A stretch of DNA of 32,604 nucleotides from an uncultured Prevotella sp. (GTDB lineage Bacteria; Bacteroidota; Bacteroidia; Bacteroidales; Bacteroidaceae): NCBI GenBank assembly GCA_905234355.1, contig CAJOHP010000070.1, forward strand, positions 1 through 32,604. The letters are read 5' to 3'. The notes below the pieces were generated by a model. The model saw only the letters and a program-made list of their open reading frames with translations. It ran no database searches and was not told the origin of the DNA. Position numbers and translations under genes: made by a program. This document shows positions 32,431-32,604 of the stretch, in pieces (the first letter of the stretch is position 1; every line of letters begins with the position of its first letter).

Positions 32431-32604
32431 ATGAAACGACTGATTATCACAGCTGTCCTGGCAGCCGGCACGCTGGCAGCCGGCGCCCAGAACCTGCAGA
32501 AGGGCGACTACGGCTACCTCTACTGCCACATGAGCGACCGTGGCGAATATACGGCATACGCCGTGAGCCGCGACGGCTACAACTATGAAGACATCATCGG
32601 CGGG
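32431..32604 (+). CDS. Start of a secreted, possibly GH43-like glycoside hydrolase (cut by window end)
   Basis: 58 codons are present. MKRLIITAVLAAGTLAAGAQ is a signal peptide ending in AGA-Q. The mature start reads KGDYGYLYCHMSDRGEYTAY followed by AVSRDGYNYEDIIGG. The pattern of an aromatic strand, a short turn, AxSRDGxNY and a GG is typical of the first blade of GH43-type beta-propeller arabinosidases/xylosidases of Bacteroidetes. The catalytic residues lie beyond the window, so the family is tentative. Confidence 0.6.
   Translation, partial: MKRLIITAVLAAGTLAAGAQNLQKGDYGYLYCHMSDRGEYTAYAVSRDGYNYEDIIGG

Overview
The window looks like chromosomal DNA of a Bacteroidales bacterium, most likely Prevotellaceae. 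The evidence is the recurring Bacteroidetes promoter (TTTG, 19-20 bases, TAnnTTTG, no Shine-Dalgarno), type IX secretion (T9SS) components and substrates, a DUF4252-type protein beside an ECF sigma factor, a MalQ with N-terminal starch-binding domains, and a large single-chain PurL. Most genes are G+C rich (hand-sampled lines near 60%). The first 5 kb is lower (sampled lines about 43-52%).

Layout. 1-5 kb: a two-gene operon with an NRPS-like adenylation/carrier/condensation protein and a MATE exporter fused to an RsbW-like histidine-kinase-type ATPase domain. It is followed by a scar of decayed sequence (fimbrillin-like and IS66-like remnants) and tRNA-Met(CAT). 5.7-7.5 kb: ribF overlapping a CPBP membrane protease. 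7.6-9.2 kb, minus strand: ECF sigma factor, probable anti-sigma protein, DUF4252-like protein. 9.4-9.6 kb: a MITE-like inverted repeat. 9.7-14.1 kb, minus: aroA, a small Cys-rich membrane protein and the T9SS lipoprotein PorW/SprE. 14.2-15.0 kb: a small probable T9SS cargo protein. 15.2-15.35 kb: a four-copy intergenic repeat. 15.5-19.0 kb: malQ (frameshifted near its 3' end) and a LacI-family regulator with two matching operators. 19.1-20.6 kb: a CPA2 cation/proton antiporter behind a structured leader. 20.8-21.0 kb: 22-bp tandem repeats. 21.1-25.4 kb, minus: an M6 metalloprotease with a T9SS tail and a GT4-GT2 glycosyltransferase pair. 25.5-25.85 kb: a probable free-standing structured ncRNA. 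25.9-31.0 kb: an Rpn-like remnant, a split chromate transporter pair and purL. 31.3-32.6 kb: an OmpA-family lipoprotein and the start of a probable GH43-like enzyme.

How the genes fit together. The NRPS/MATE operon is the strongest candidate for an undescribed system: a one-module amide-forming enzyme lacking the usual amino-binding Asp, coupled to an exporter that carries its own partner-switch-type ATPase. PorW and two CTD-bearing proteins indicate a working T9SS. malQ and lacI form a maltodextrin control unit. The ncRNA candidate has its own promoter, a rod-like fold and an intrinsic terminator, and no coding potential on its strand.
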